This document shows, in pieces, positions 1 through 6,519 of a DNA stretch of 11,244 bases. The notes beneath the pieces were generated by a model. That model made no database searches and was not told the DNA's origin. It saw only the letters and a list, made by a program, of their open reading frames with translations. This DNA is from Opitutaceae bacterium (GTDB lineage: Bacteria > Verrucomicrobiota > Verrucomicrobiia > Opitutales > Opitutaceae): contig JAITDF010000289.1 in NCBI GenBank assembly GCA_031282705.1, positions 1 through 11,244 on the forward strand, written 5' to 3'. Each line of letters starts with the position of its first letter. The stretch's first letter is position 1. Both the position numbers and the translations under genes were made by a program.

Positions 1-150
1 GGTGCGCGAGTCGTAGGAGTCGGTCGCGCCATCGCTGAGGGCAAACCGGGTCACCGGGAATTTTGCGTCGCAGGCAAAGGCGTCCTCGTTTTCTTCCGGA
101 GAATGGCCTCCTTTGGGAAGGGAGGCGGCGAGCATCAGGCGCAGCGGCAT
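1..150 (-). CDS. PP2C-family protein phosphatase, N-terminal fragment (runs off window)
   Basis: The first 50 codons are readable from an ATG at 150 down to the window edge without a stop. The translation has the two N-terminal metal-site signatures of PP2C (PPM) Ser/Thr phosphatases: an 'ENEDAF' segment (residues 20-25, D23), matching the family's N-E-D motif, and 'FALSDGAT' (residues 36-43, D40-G41), matching the DG metal-ligand motif. Family knowledge: these are Mn/Mg-dependent cytosolic phosphatases that reverse Ser/Thr phosphorylation. The start codon lies 4 nt after the stop of the vWA gene, so the two are almost certainly co-transcribed and probably translationally coupled; no clear Shine-Dalgarno is present. 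In TerY-P-type loci a vWA protein, a PP2C and a Ser/Thr kinase occur together, so a kinase gene is expected beyond the edge. The rest of the domain is not visible, so activity cannot be judged. Confidence 0.8.
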   Translation of the reverse strand, partial: MPLRLMLAASLPKGGHSPEENEDAFACDAKFPVTRFALSDGATDSYDSRT

Positions 151-154
151 AATG

Positions 155-985
155 TCACCGCATGTTGGAGGCCTTGGTCCCGATCTTGAAGAAATTCGAG
201 ATATCCTTGTAGCCCGCACGATAGCCGAAAAACCGGCACTCGGTGGTTACGTCGTATCCTTGTGCCTTGGCTTCTTCGACGAGGGTCGGAGGGAAGTATG
301 ATGACATTGCAAAAAGCGCCTTGCCGTAGGCATCAAGGTTGGTGTCCGTGGCGGGGAAGGCGACTTCCGAGCCGCTTTTCGAGTCAACGTGCAGGTTGAA
401 AAGGAGCACGGTGCCGTCGTTTGTCGAAATCTGGCGGATGGCGTCGGCAATAGGCCCGGGATTGTCGCTGGTGAACTGGCCGTCCGTGACGTGAATGACC
501 GTGGGCGGGTAGGAGTCTGGATGCGCGTCGCACCATTTTACCAAGACCTCGGCGGCCATTCTGAATGCCTCGGCGGTTGGCGTTCCCCCGCTGCTGACGG
601 GGTCGAACCAGACCGGAAACGTGAAGGGTTGCTCGATAAAGCCGCCGGCTCCGTCCGGCGCTGTTTTAATACGGTCCTCGATTCTGAGGGGATTCGCCGC
701 AATGAGCGGGACAGGCTGGAGAACGTCCTGGCCGAGCGCCCCGGAAAAACCGGTGCGGGCGGACGTGTCATTGTAAGCGATGACGCCGACATCAAAATAA
801 TGCCGGACTTCTCCCGCTTTTTTGCAATTCGTGACGAGTTGGAACAGGGTTTTGTTCAAAACGTCGGCCACAAATTGCGCTTTGGTTCCTCCATTTTCCA
901 TCCTCTCGTCCATCGATCCGGACTGGTCGACAACGAAAAGAAAACAGGTGGGTGTGGCACGGTTAATTTCTGCTGAATAGGGCAT
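155..985 (-). CDS. vWA-domain protein (TerY-like), complete MIDAS
   Basis: 276-residue protein that is essentially a single von Willebrand factor A domain. All three parts of the metal-ion-dependent adhesion site are present: 'DQSGSM' (D20, S22, S24), T135 in 'GGTPT', and D168 in 'HVTDG'. There is no signal peptide or membrane segment, so it is probably cytosolic. The ATG at 985 was chosen over an upstream in-frame TTG at 1024 because it gives a short lead-in of about 14 residues before the first beta-strand ('CFLFVVD'), as is usual in this family. Neither start has a good Shine-Dalgarno. The gene is followed after 4 nt by a PP2C phosphatase, the arrangement of TerY-P triads (vWA, PP2C, kinase) that have been linked to phosphorylation-dependent stress signalling. 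Role by inference: a metal-dependent scaffold or substrate for the kinase/phosphatase pair. Its GC content is lower (about 47-68% in the three lines counted) than that of the dikinase gene beside it, which suggests a different origin. Confidence 0.85.
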   Translation of the reverse strand: MPYSAEINRATPTCFLFVVDQSGSMDERMENGGTKAQFVADVLNKTLFQLVTNCKKAGEVRHYFDVGVIAYNDTSARTGFSGALGQDVLQPVPLIAANPLRIEDRIKTAPDGAGGFIEQPFTFPVWFDPVSSGGTPTAEAFRMAAEVLVKWCDAHPDSYPPTVIHVTDGQFTSDNPGPIADAIRQISTNDGTVLLFNLHVDSKSGSEVAFPATDTNLDAYGKALFAMSSYFPPTLVEEAKAQGYDVTTECRFFGYRAGYKDISNFFKIGTKASNMR

Positions 986-1070
986 GATTTTTGTAATCTT
1001 TTTTAAAAGAGCAGATTCTGACAACGATAAAATGCATTCAAGACCTTTATTTTTCCCCGTCTTTTATACT
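986..1070 (-). promoter_or_regulatory. AT-rich leader of the vWA-PP2C operon, possible promoter
   Basis: This stretch is strongly AT-rich compared with everything around it and lies directly upstream of the vWA start at 985. On the minus strand a TTGTCA (1024-1019; 5 of 6 to the sigma-70 -35 consensus) is followed after 17 nt by AAAGAT (1001-996; only 3 of 6 to the -10 consensus). If that pair were used, transcription would begin almost at the ATG and give a nearly leaderless mRNA, which would fit the missing Shine-Dalgarno. The -10 match is poor, so the exact boxes are a guess; only the AT-rich promoter-like character is clear. Confidence 0.3.
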
Positions 1071-1145
1071 AACTGATGTTACGCAGGAGCGTTTGGGGCT
1101 TGGCCGTCCTTCCAAGGGCACGGGCACCGCTGCGTAACATCAGTT
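1071..1145. repeat. 75-bp element with perfect 16-bp inverted arms (MITE- or hairpin-like)
   Basis: The left arm 1071-1086 (AACTGATGTTACGCAG) is the exact reverse complement of the right arm 1130-1145. The 43-nt centre holds a smaller stem, CTTGG (1099-1103) with CCAAG (1112-1116). The element starts 2 nt past the stop codon of the dikinase gene, in the gap before the vWA gene. A run of six T (1144-1149) follows it on the plus strand, so it looks like an intrinsic terminator only for plus-strand (antisense) transcripts; on the minus strand no U-tract follows. A related arm occurs at 4202-4215. It may be a small non-autonomous mobile element or a mRNA 3'-end hairpin. No convincing target-site duplication was seen. 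Confidence 0.75.
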
Positions 1146-1147
1146 TT

Positions 1148-4015
1148 TTAATTCTTCGCGGGTTTGCCGGCCTTCGTTTTCGCGGCGGGGGTTTTTGCCT
1201 TCGCGGCCGGTTTTTTCGCGGGGGGGGCGGTTTCCTCCACGGCGGCTTGGGCGGCGGCGAGGCGGGCGACGGGGACGCGGTAGGGCGAGCAGCTCACGTA
1301 GGCCAGGCCCAGGCGGTGGCAGAATTTCACCGAGTCGGGGTCGCCGCCGTGCTCGCCGCAGATGCCGAGTTTGATGCCGGGGCGCGCGGCGCGGCCTTGC
1401 CCGATGGCGAGGCGCATCAGCGCGCCGACTCCGGTCTGGTCGATGGAGGCGAAGGGGTTTTTCTTCACAATCTCCGTTTCCTGGTAGGCGGGGAGGAAGC
1501 TGCCGGCGTCGTCACGGCTCATGCCGAGCACGGTTTGCGTGAGGTCGTTGGTGCCGAAGCTGAAGAATTCCGCGGTTTGCGCGATTTCGCCGGCGGTGAG
1601 CGCGCCGCGGGGGACTTCGATCATGGTGCCGACTTTGTAGGCGAGGCGCACTTTCTGCTCGGTTTGCACGGCTTTGGCGGTGTCGTTGACGATGGCGACT
1701 TGGAGGTCGAGTTCCTTTTTGAAGCCGACGAGGGGGATCATGATTTCGGGGCGGGCGGGGATGCCGGCTTTCCGGGCTTCGGCGGCGGCTTCGAAGACGG
1801 CGCGGGCTTGCATGCGGGTGATTTCGGGATACTTGATGCCGAGGCGGCAGCCGCGGAAGCCGAGCATGGGGTTGAACTCGTGGAGTTCGTTCACGCGGGC
1901 CATGATGCGTTCGACGGGGATGTCGAGTTTGCGGGCGAGGTCCATCTGCTGCTCCTTGGTGTGGGGGAGGACTTCGTGGAGCGGGGGGTCGATGAAGCGG
2001 ATGGTGGCGGGGAGGCCTTTGAGCGCTTTGAAGATGCCGAGGAAGTCGGCGCGCTGGTAGGGGAGGAGTTTGGCGAGGGCGGCTTCGCGGGCGGCGACGG
2101 TGCCGGCGAGGATCATCTCGCGCATGGAGTCGATGCGGTCGCCTTCGAAGAACATGTGCTCGGTGCGGGTGAGGCCGATGCCGGTGGCGCCGAAGGCGAT
2201 GGCGTTGGCGGCCTGGTCGGGGGTGTCGGCGTTGGTGCGCACCTGGAGTTTCGCGGCGCGCGCGCACCAGGCCATGAGGCGGGCGTAGTGGCGGAATTTT
2301 TCGGTGCGGCGGGCGTCTTTGTCGTCGTGCAGGAGGCCGGCGATGATTTCGGAGGGGGCGGTTTTGATGCGGCCGGCGTAGATGGCGCCGTTGGCGCCGT
2401 CGATGGAGAGGGGGTCGCCTTCGGCGAAGACCTGGCCGTCGATGGCGGCGGTTTTCCGGTCGTAGTCAATCTGCACGGCGGCGGCGCCGCAGACGCAGAC
2501 TTTGCCCATCTGGCGGGCGACGAGGGCGGCGTGGGAGGAGACGCCGCCGCGGGCGGTGATGATGCCTTCGGCGGCGATCATGCCGCGGAGGTCCTCGGGG
2601 GAGGTTTCGATGCGGGCGAGGAGGACTTTTTCGCCTTTCGCGGCGGCGGCGGCGGCGCGGTCGGCGTTGAAGTAGATGCGGCCGGTGGCGGCGCCGGGGC
2701 CGGCGGGCAGGCCGGTGGCGATGGGTTTCGCCTTTTTCACCTCGGCGGGGTCGAAGATGGGGGCGAGGAGCTGGTCGAGCTGGTCGGCGGGGTTGCGGAG
2801 GATGGCGGTGCGCCAGTCGATGAGTTTTTCGCGCACCATGTCCATGGAGAATTTGAGCGCGGCGGCGGCGGTGCGTTTGCCGTTGCGGGTCTGGAGCATG
2901 AAGAGTTTGCCGTCCTGGATGGTGAACTCGATGTCCTGCACGTCGCGGAAGTGTTTTTCGAGGATGGAGCGGACGCGGAGGAGTTCGGCGTAGGACTTGG
3001 GCATCTTGTCCTTGAGGCTGGCGACGGGTTCGGGGGTGCGCACGCCGGCGACGACGTCCTCGCCCTGGGCGTTGATGAGGAATTCGCCGTAGAATTCGTT
3101 GGTGCCGTTGGCGGGGTTGCGGGTGAAGGCGACGCCGGAGCCGGAGGTCCCGCCGGTGTTGCCGAAGACCATGGCCTGCACGTTGACGGCGGTGCCCCAT
3201 TCGGTGGGGATGTTGTATTTGCGGCGGTAAACGATGGCGCGGTCGTTCATCCACGAGCCGAACACGGCACCGGCCGCGCCGCGGAGCTGGTCCCACGGGT
3301 CGTCGGGAAACACTTTGCCGGTGCGTTCCTTGACGAGGGTTTTGAAGCGGCGGACGAGTTCCTGCTGGTCTTCGGCGGTGAGCCGGGAGTCCTCGATGTT
3401 GGTTTGATAGGCTTCGTGTTTGTAGGCGTGGATGACGCTCTCGAAGGGCTCGTGCTCCTCGCCGTCGCGTTTTTGCACGCCGAGCACGACGTCGCCATAC
3501 ATCTGGATGAAGCGGCGGTAGCAGTCCCAGGCGAAGCGGGGGTTGGCGGTGGCTTTTTCGAGGGAGAGGACGGTCCGGTCGTTGAGGCCGAGGTTGAGGA
3601 TGGTGTCCATCATGCCGGGCATGGAGTCGCGCGCGCCGGAGCGGACGGCCACTAGCAGCGGGAAGCCCGCGGCGTCGCCGAACCGGGTGCCCATGATGCG
3701 CTCCATGTTTTTGATGCCGGCCTCCATCTGCGCCTGGAGCGAGGGCGGGCAGCTTTTTTTGTTGGCGTAATAATAAGTGCAGACCTCGGTGGTGACGGTG
3801 AAGCCGGGGGGCACGGGGAGGCCGATGCGGGTCATCTCGGCGAGGTTGGCGCCTTTGCCGCCGAGGAGGGGTTTCATGCCGCCGTGGCCGTCGGCCCTGC
3901 CGGCGCCCCACGTGTAAACATATTTGACCGCCCTGGCGGAGGCGGATTTTTTGGCGGCGGGCGTGGAAGCCCCGCCCGCCGGTTTGGAGGATGTTGCGGA
4001 TTTCGATTTTGCCAT
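1148..4015 (-). CDS. ppdK: Pyruvate, phosphate dikinase
   Basis: 955 residues. Catalyses reversible interconversion of pyruvate + ATP + Pi with phosphoenolpyruvate + AMP + PPi in the cytosol, joining glycolysis and gluconeogenesis. Domains in order: N-terminal nucleotide-binding (ATP-grasp) region about 35-380, with 'GGKGANLAEM' at 52-61 and 'VRSGARDSMPGMMDT' from 124; swivelling phosphohistidine domain about 430-545, with 'GGVSSHAALVARQMGK' and phospho-acceptor H495; PEP/pyruvate TIM barrel about 560-920, with 'RTEHMFF' (617-623), 'GTNDLTQ' and 'GICGEHGGDP', whose C886 matches the catalytic cysteine. The Thr usually two residues before the catalytic His, target of the PPDK regulatory kinase/phosphatase in plants and many bacteria, is Ser493 here. 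It is longer than the usual 870-900 residues because of basic Lys/Ala/Pro-rich tails: about 28 residues at the N-terminus and 28 at the C-terminus. Start chosen at the ATG at 4015; the open frame continues to 4210, but that extension is Pro/Thr low complexity reading through a G-rich repeat. No Shine-Dalgarno is evident. Confidence 0.97.
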   Translation of the reverse strand: MAKSKSATSSKPAGGASTPAAKKSASARAVKYVYTWGAGRADGHGGMKPLLGGKGANLAEMTRIGLPVPPGFTVTTEVCTYYYANKKSCPPSLQAQMEAGIKNMERIMGTRFGDAAGFPLLVAVRSGARDSMPGMMDTILNLGLNDRTVLSLEKATANPRFAWDCYRRFIQMYGDVVLGVQKRDGEEHEPFESVIHAYKHEAYQTNIEDSRLTAEDQQELVRRFKTLVKERTGKVFPDDPWDQLRGAAGAVFGSWMNDRAIVYRRKYNIPTEWGTAVNVQAMVFGNTGGTSGSGVAFTRNPANGTNEFYGEFLINAQGEDVVAGVRTPEPVASLKDKMPKSYAELLRVRSILEKHFRDVQDIEFTIQDGKLFMLQTRNGKRTAAAALKFSMDMVREKLIDWRTAILRNPADQLDQLLAPIFDPAEVKKAKPIATGLPAGPGAATGRIYFNADRAAAAAAKGEKVLLARIETSPEDLRGMIAAEGIITARGGVSSHAALVARQMGKVCVCGAAAVQIDYDRKTAAIDGQVFAEGDPLSIDGANGAIYAGRIKTAPSEIIAGLLHDDKDARRTEKFRHYARLMAWCARAAKLQVRTNADTPDQAANAIAFGATGIGLTRTEHMFFEGDRIDSMREMILAGTVAAREAALAKLLPYQRADFLGIFKALKGLPATIRFIDPPLHEVLPHTKEQQMDLARKLDIPVERIMARVNELHEFNPMLGFRGCRLGIKYPEITRMQARAVFEAAAEARKAGIPARPEIMIPLVGFKKELDLQVAIVNDTAKAVQTEQKVRLAYKVGTMIEVPRGALTAGEIAQTAEFFSFGTNDLTQTVLGMSRDDAGSFLPAYQETEIVKKNPFASIDQTGVGALMRLAIGQGRAARPGIKLGICGEHGGDPDSVKFCHRLGLAYVSCSPYRVPVARLAAAQAAVEETAPPAKKPAAKAKTPAAKTKAGKPAKN

Positions 4016-4107
4016 GGTGTGGATGGTGTTTGGAAAAATTGCGTGCGGGAAAGATGCGTGCGGTTTGCGCGCGGCGCGTTGAACACCGCCGCGCACAAAG
4101 GGCCAAG

Positions 4108-4135
4108 GCAATAGGGGCTGTCCGTCAAGAGTCAA
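4108..4135 (-). promoter_or_regulatory. Candidate sigma-70 promoter of the dikinase gene
   Basis: Reading the minus strand, TTGACT (4135-4130; 5 of 6 to the -35 consensus) is followed after 16 nt by TATTGC (4113-4108; TAT plus three mismatches to the -10 consensus). This would give a 5' leader of roughly 85-90 nt before the ATG at 4015. A second overlapping TTGACG lies just downstream. The -35 box is good and the -10 weak, so this is only a candidate. Confidence 0.35.
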
Positions 4136-4171
4136 TGGCACAGAGGGCTTTTCGGACTTTCCGGGAGGAGT

Positions 4172-4193
4172 GGGAGTGGGAGTGGGAGGGGGG
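4172..4193 (+). other. Predicted G-quadruplex motif in GTGGGA tandem repeat
   Basis: Four G-runs occur at 4172-4174, 4178-4180, 4184-4186 and 4188-4193, with loops AGT, AGT and A. This is a canonical G3+ quadruplex pattern with very short loops, which are the most stable kind. It arises from a (GTGGGA) tandem repeat starting at about 4170. It sits on the plus strand, about 140 nt upstream of the receptor ATG and about 35 nt upstream of the candidate dikinase promoter. If transcribed in the receptor leader it could fold as RNA; on DNA it could affect either divergent promoter. Confidence 0.55.
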
Positions 4194-4201
4194 ATTCTTC
4201 C

Positions 4202-4215
4202 GCGCAACATCAGTT
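4202..4215. repeat. Third copy of the palindromic-element arm (13/14 match)
   Basis: GCGCAACATCAGTT differs from the right arm of the 1071-1145 element (GCGTAACATCAGTT at 1132-1145) by a single base. It has no inverted partner nearby. Together with the left arm at 1071 it forms an imperfect inverted pair that brackets the dikinase gene. A 13/14 match to one given 14-mer is expected by chance only about 0.003-0.004 times in 11 kb on both strands under a uniform-base model. Confidence 0.5.
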
Positions 4216-4330
4216 ACCAGTGTAAGCGGCGAATCATTTGCCTGAAAACAGCGGAGCCGCGAGCGTCGGCGCCTCCCTCCGCAGCCCTCGCCCTCAAGCA
4301 TATCAACCATCCCGGAGCAAATTCATCCTC

Positions 4331-6502
4331 ATGAAAAACAAATTCATCGCCTGCGTAATGTCGCCCCTGGCCGGCCTGCTTTGCATCCAGGCGCAAGTCC
4401 GGGACCAGCCGCCGGACGGGGAGCTGGTGGAATTGTCGCCCTTCGAGGTGCGCGATGTCGCCGACGGCGATTTCAGCGCGTCGGAGGCCGTCACCGGCAC
4501 GCGCATGGCCGACAAAATCAAGGACACGCCCTTCGCCGTGAACACGCTCACCGAGGAGTTTCTGCGCGACTTCCAGCTTGAGAGTTTCGACGAGCAGCTC
4601 GCCTACGTGTCGTCCTTCAACCCGGAGCCCGGCGAGGGGCCGTATTACCTGCGCGGCTTCCGCGCCTCGTGGGCGTTGCGCAACGGCTTCAAGCGCGCCG
4701 GCCTGGTGGACGACGTCACCGTCCAGCAAATCGAGGTCATCAAGGGGCCGAACGTCTCCATGTATGGCCAGGGCAAGCCGGGCGGCATCGTCAACTACGT
4801 CACGAAAACCGCGCGCGGGGCCCCCTTCGATCGGCTGGCCATGACATATTATTCCGGCGGCGGCTTCAATGTCTCCGTGGAGAAAAACGCCGTCCTCACG
4901 CCCAAGCTGCGCCACCGGATTTCCGCCCGCTATAAAGACATCAACGGCACCACGCAATGGAGCGCGCAGCGCGAAATCCCGGTCTATGCCACCGTCGCCT
5001 GGCAGCCCGGGCGCCGCACGACGCTCACCGCCAACCTCGAATACATGGGCATCCACACCGTCCCCGAGGCCGCGGTCATTCAATATTACAACAGGGCCTC
5101 CGGACGATACGGAGGCATTGTATATGATTTCTACAAGCGAAACTTCAAGTCGCCGGACGCCTATACGGACCGCGACCGCGCGACCTCCGACATCACGCTG
5201 AACTCCCGCCTCGCCCGGTGGCTGGACGCGCGGCTGGCGGCCGGCGGCTTTTACAACGCCCAGACCAGCGTCGGCATCACCGGCGGCACGAGCTACGACC
5301 CCGATTATGCCGCGCGCCAGCTTGGCCTCGTCTCCGGCAACACCCGCGTGCCCACCCGCTCCAGGTCCGCGACCTCCTACGGCAGCCTCCAGGGCGACCT
5401 GCTCGCCAATTACAAAATCGCCGCCCTGCCCATGAAAACCCTCGCCACCGCCGATTTCTACCGCATGCGCGCCGAGAGCAACGAGTGGCGCTCCCCCCGC
5501 CAGGGCGAGTGGGCCAACGGCACGATTGACACCATCCGCTACGACCTGCCGGACTTCGACGCCCCCGGCTTCTGGACCAACGTGAACACGGACACCGGCA
5601 ACCGCTACGCCTCGGACTCGCTCATGCTCAGCCAGCGCGCCTCGCTCTGGCGGCGGCGCCTCACCGTGTCCGGCGGGCTGCGCTTCGAGCATTACGCGCA
5701 AAAAACGCGCAACCACCGCACCGGCGCCGCCACCCGCTACGACGAGGACTCCCTCACCTGGTTCACCGGCGCCGTCCTCGCCCTCTCCCAAAACCTGGCC
5801 CTTTACGGGAATTATTCCACCGCGGTTGATTTGCAGGACAACCTCAACTACATCGACAAAAACGGCGGCGCGCTGCCGCTCGTGAAAAGCAGCGGCTATG
5901 AATTCGGGGTGAAGGCCGCGCTCCTCGACAACAAGCTCACCTTCACGCTCAACGCCTACGAGGTCGTGGAAAAGGACAAGGGCCGCGACACCGGCGAGGA
6001 CGACGCCGAGGGCCGCAACATTTACGCCCCCACCGGGGAGCAAAGCGCCCGCGGCTGCGAGCTGGATTTGCAATGGAAAGCCTTTCGCGGCCTCGCCGTG
6101 CTCGCCGCCGCGGGCTGGTGCGACACCGAATACACCAAGGCGCCCGACGACCCCGACCTGCAAGGCCGCCAGGCCGTGCGCATCCCCCGGCTGCGCGCCT
6201 CGCTCGCCGCGCGCTACCGCATCTCGAAGGGCCTTCTGCGCGGCCTCGGCTTCCTCGGCGCCTTCCGCTATATTGACGAATTTCGCTATTCCAACACGGC
6301 CGGCAACCGCGACTTCATGGCGCCCTCCGCCACGCTGGCGGATTTCGGACTGGCCTATGAATTTCGCCAAAACCTCGCCGGCGGGCGCTTCGCGCAAACG
6401 CTCCGCCTCACCGTGAAAAACGCCTTCGACGAGCGCTACGTCACCCCTTCCTCGTGGGGGCCGGGCCGCGCGTTTCTGCTCTCCTGGCAAATCAAACATT
6501 GA
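4331..6502 (+). CDS. TonB-dependent outer-membrane receptor (siderophore-type)
   Basis: 723 residues. It starts with a signal peptide (basic 'MKNK', hydrophobic core to about residue 20, likely cleavage near 'IQAQ'). An 'ELVELSPFEV' segment at 31-40 is a probable TonB-box region. The plug domain spans about 50-165; it includes 'PYYLRGFR', 'IEVIKGPNVSMYGQGKPGG' and 'VNYVTKTA', which match the siderophore-receptor branch. The rest is a 22-strand-type barrel of about 550 residues ending in 'NAFDERYVTP' and the last strand. Role from family: energy-dependent uptake of a large ligand (iron chelate, cofactor or oligosaccharide) across the outer membrane using TonB-ExbBD, which is not in this window. 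The ATG at 4331 was chosen over an in-frame TTG at 4238 because only this start gives a signal peptide. The last residue is His, not the usual aromatic. It is first of three closely spaced genes for exported proteins, so a carbohydrate-linked ligand is possible but unproven. Confidence 0.93.
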   Translation: MKNKFIACVMSPLAGLLCIQAQVRDQPPDGELVELSPFEVRDVADGDFSASEAVTGTRMADKIKDTPFAVNTLTEEFLRDFQLESFDEQLAYVSSFNPEPGEGPYYLRGFRASWALRNGFKRAGLVDDVTVQQIEVIKGPNVSMYGQGKPGGIVNYVTKTARGAPFDRLAMTYYSGGGFNVSVEKNAVLTPKLRHRISARYKDINGTTQWSAQREIPVYATVAWQPGRRTTLTANLEYMGIHTVPEAAVIQYYNRASGRYGGIVYDFYKRNFKSPDAYTDRDRATSDITLNSRLARWLDARLAAGGFYNAQTSVGITGGTSYDPDYAARQLGLVSGNTRVPTRSRSATSYGSLQGDLLANYKIAALPMKTLATADFYRMRAESNEWRSPRQGEWANGTIDTIRYDLPDFDAPGFWTNVNTDTGNRYASDSLMLSQRASLWRRRLTVSGGLRFEHYAQKTRNHRTGAATRYDEDSLTWFTGAVLALSQNLALYGNYSTAVDLQDNLNYIDKNGGALPLVKSSGYEFGVKAALLDNKLTFTLNAYEVVEKDKGRDTGEDDAEGRNIYAPTGEQSARGCELDLQWKAFRGLAVLAAAGWCDTEYTKAPDDPDLQGRQAVRIPRLRASLAARYRISKGLLRGLGFLGAFRYIDEFRYSNTAGNRDFMAPSATLADFGLAYEFRQNLAGGRFAQTLRLTVKNAFDERYVTPSSWGPGRAFLLSWQIKH

Positions 6503-6519
6503 TCCTCCTCCGCCTCATT

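Larger units (their letters stand above)
4016..4330. other. Divergent intergenic region between dikinase and receptor operon
   Basis: This 315-nt gap separates two divergently transcribed units. It holds a candidate minus-strand promoter (4108-4135), a G-quadruplex motif (4172-4193) and a short repeat related to the palindromic element (4202-4215). No convincing gene is seen: the short open frames here are continuations of shadow frames and lack a recognisable start context. For the receptor gene, a GGAG at 4314-4317 lies 13 nt before the ATG, farther than a normal Shine-Dalgarno. No good sigma-70 promoter for the plus-strand operon could be picked out by eye. Confidence 0.7.

Noticed and set aside
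986..1024. TTG start for the vWA protein, adding 13 residues
   Set aside because: The added residues are a poor match to the family's short N-terminus, a downstream ATG gives the expected start, and no Shine-Dalgarno favours the TTG.
1071..1086. Similarity of GATGTTACGCAG to part of the class 1 integron attI region
   Set aside because: The shared stretch is short, and no integrase, attC sites or cassette structure were seen, so it is most likely coincidence.
1076..3655. 859-residue plus-strand open frame opposite the dikinase gene
   Set aside because: Its Gly/Ala/Asp/Glu/Phe-rich, repeat-like translation has no recognisable domain. It mirrors the codon bias of the real gene on the other strand, a common artefact in GC-rich DNA.
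4016..4210. 65-residue N-terminal extension of the dikinase from the ATG at 4210
   Set aside because: It is encoded by the GTGGGA repeat and intergenic DNA (Pro-Thr-Pro-Thr run), has no counterpart in the family, and would cover the candidate promoter. The ATG at 4015 begins a plausible protein.
4238..4330. TTG start for the TonB receptor, adding 31 residues
   Set aside because: It would bury the signal peptide behind an unrelated stretch. The ATG at 4331 gives a normal signal peptide.
4214..6499. 761-residue minus-strand open frame opposite the TonB receptor gene
   Set aside because: It is low-complexity in Gly/Ala/Val/Arg with no motifs, while the plus strand encodes a clear receptor with signal peptide, plug and barrel.
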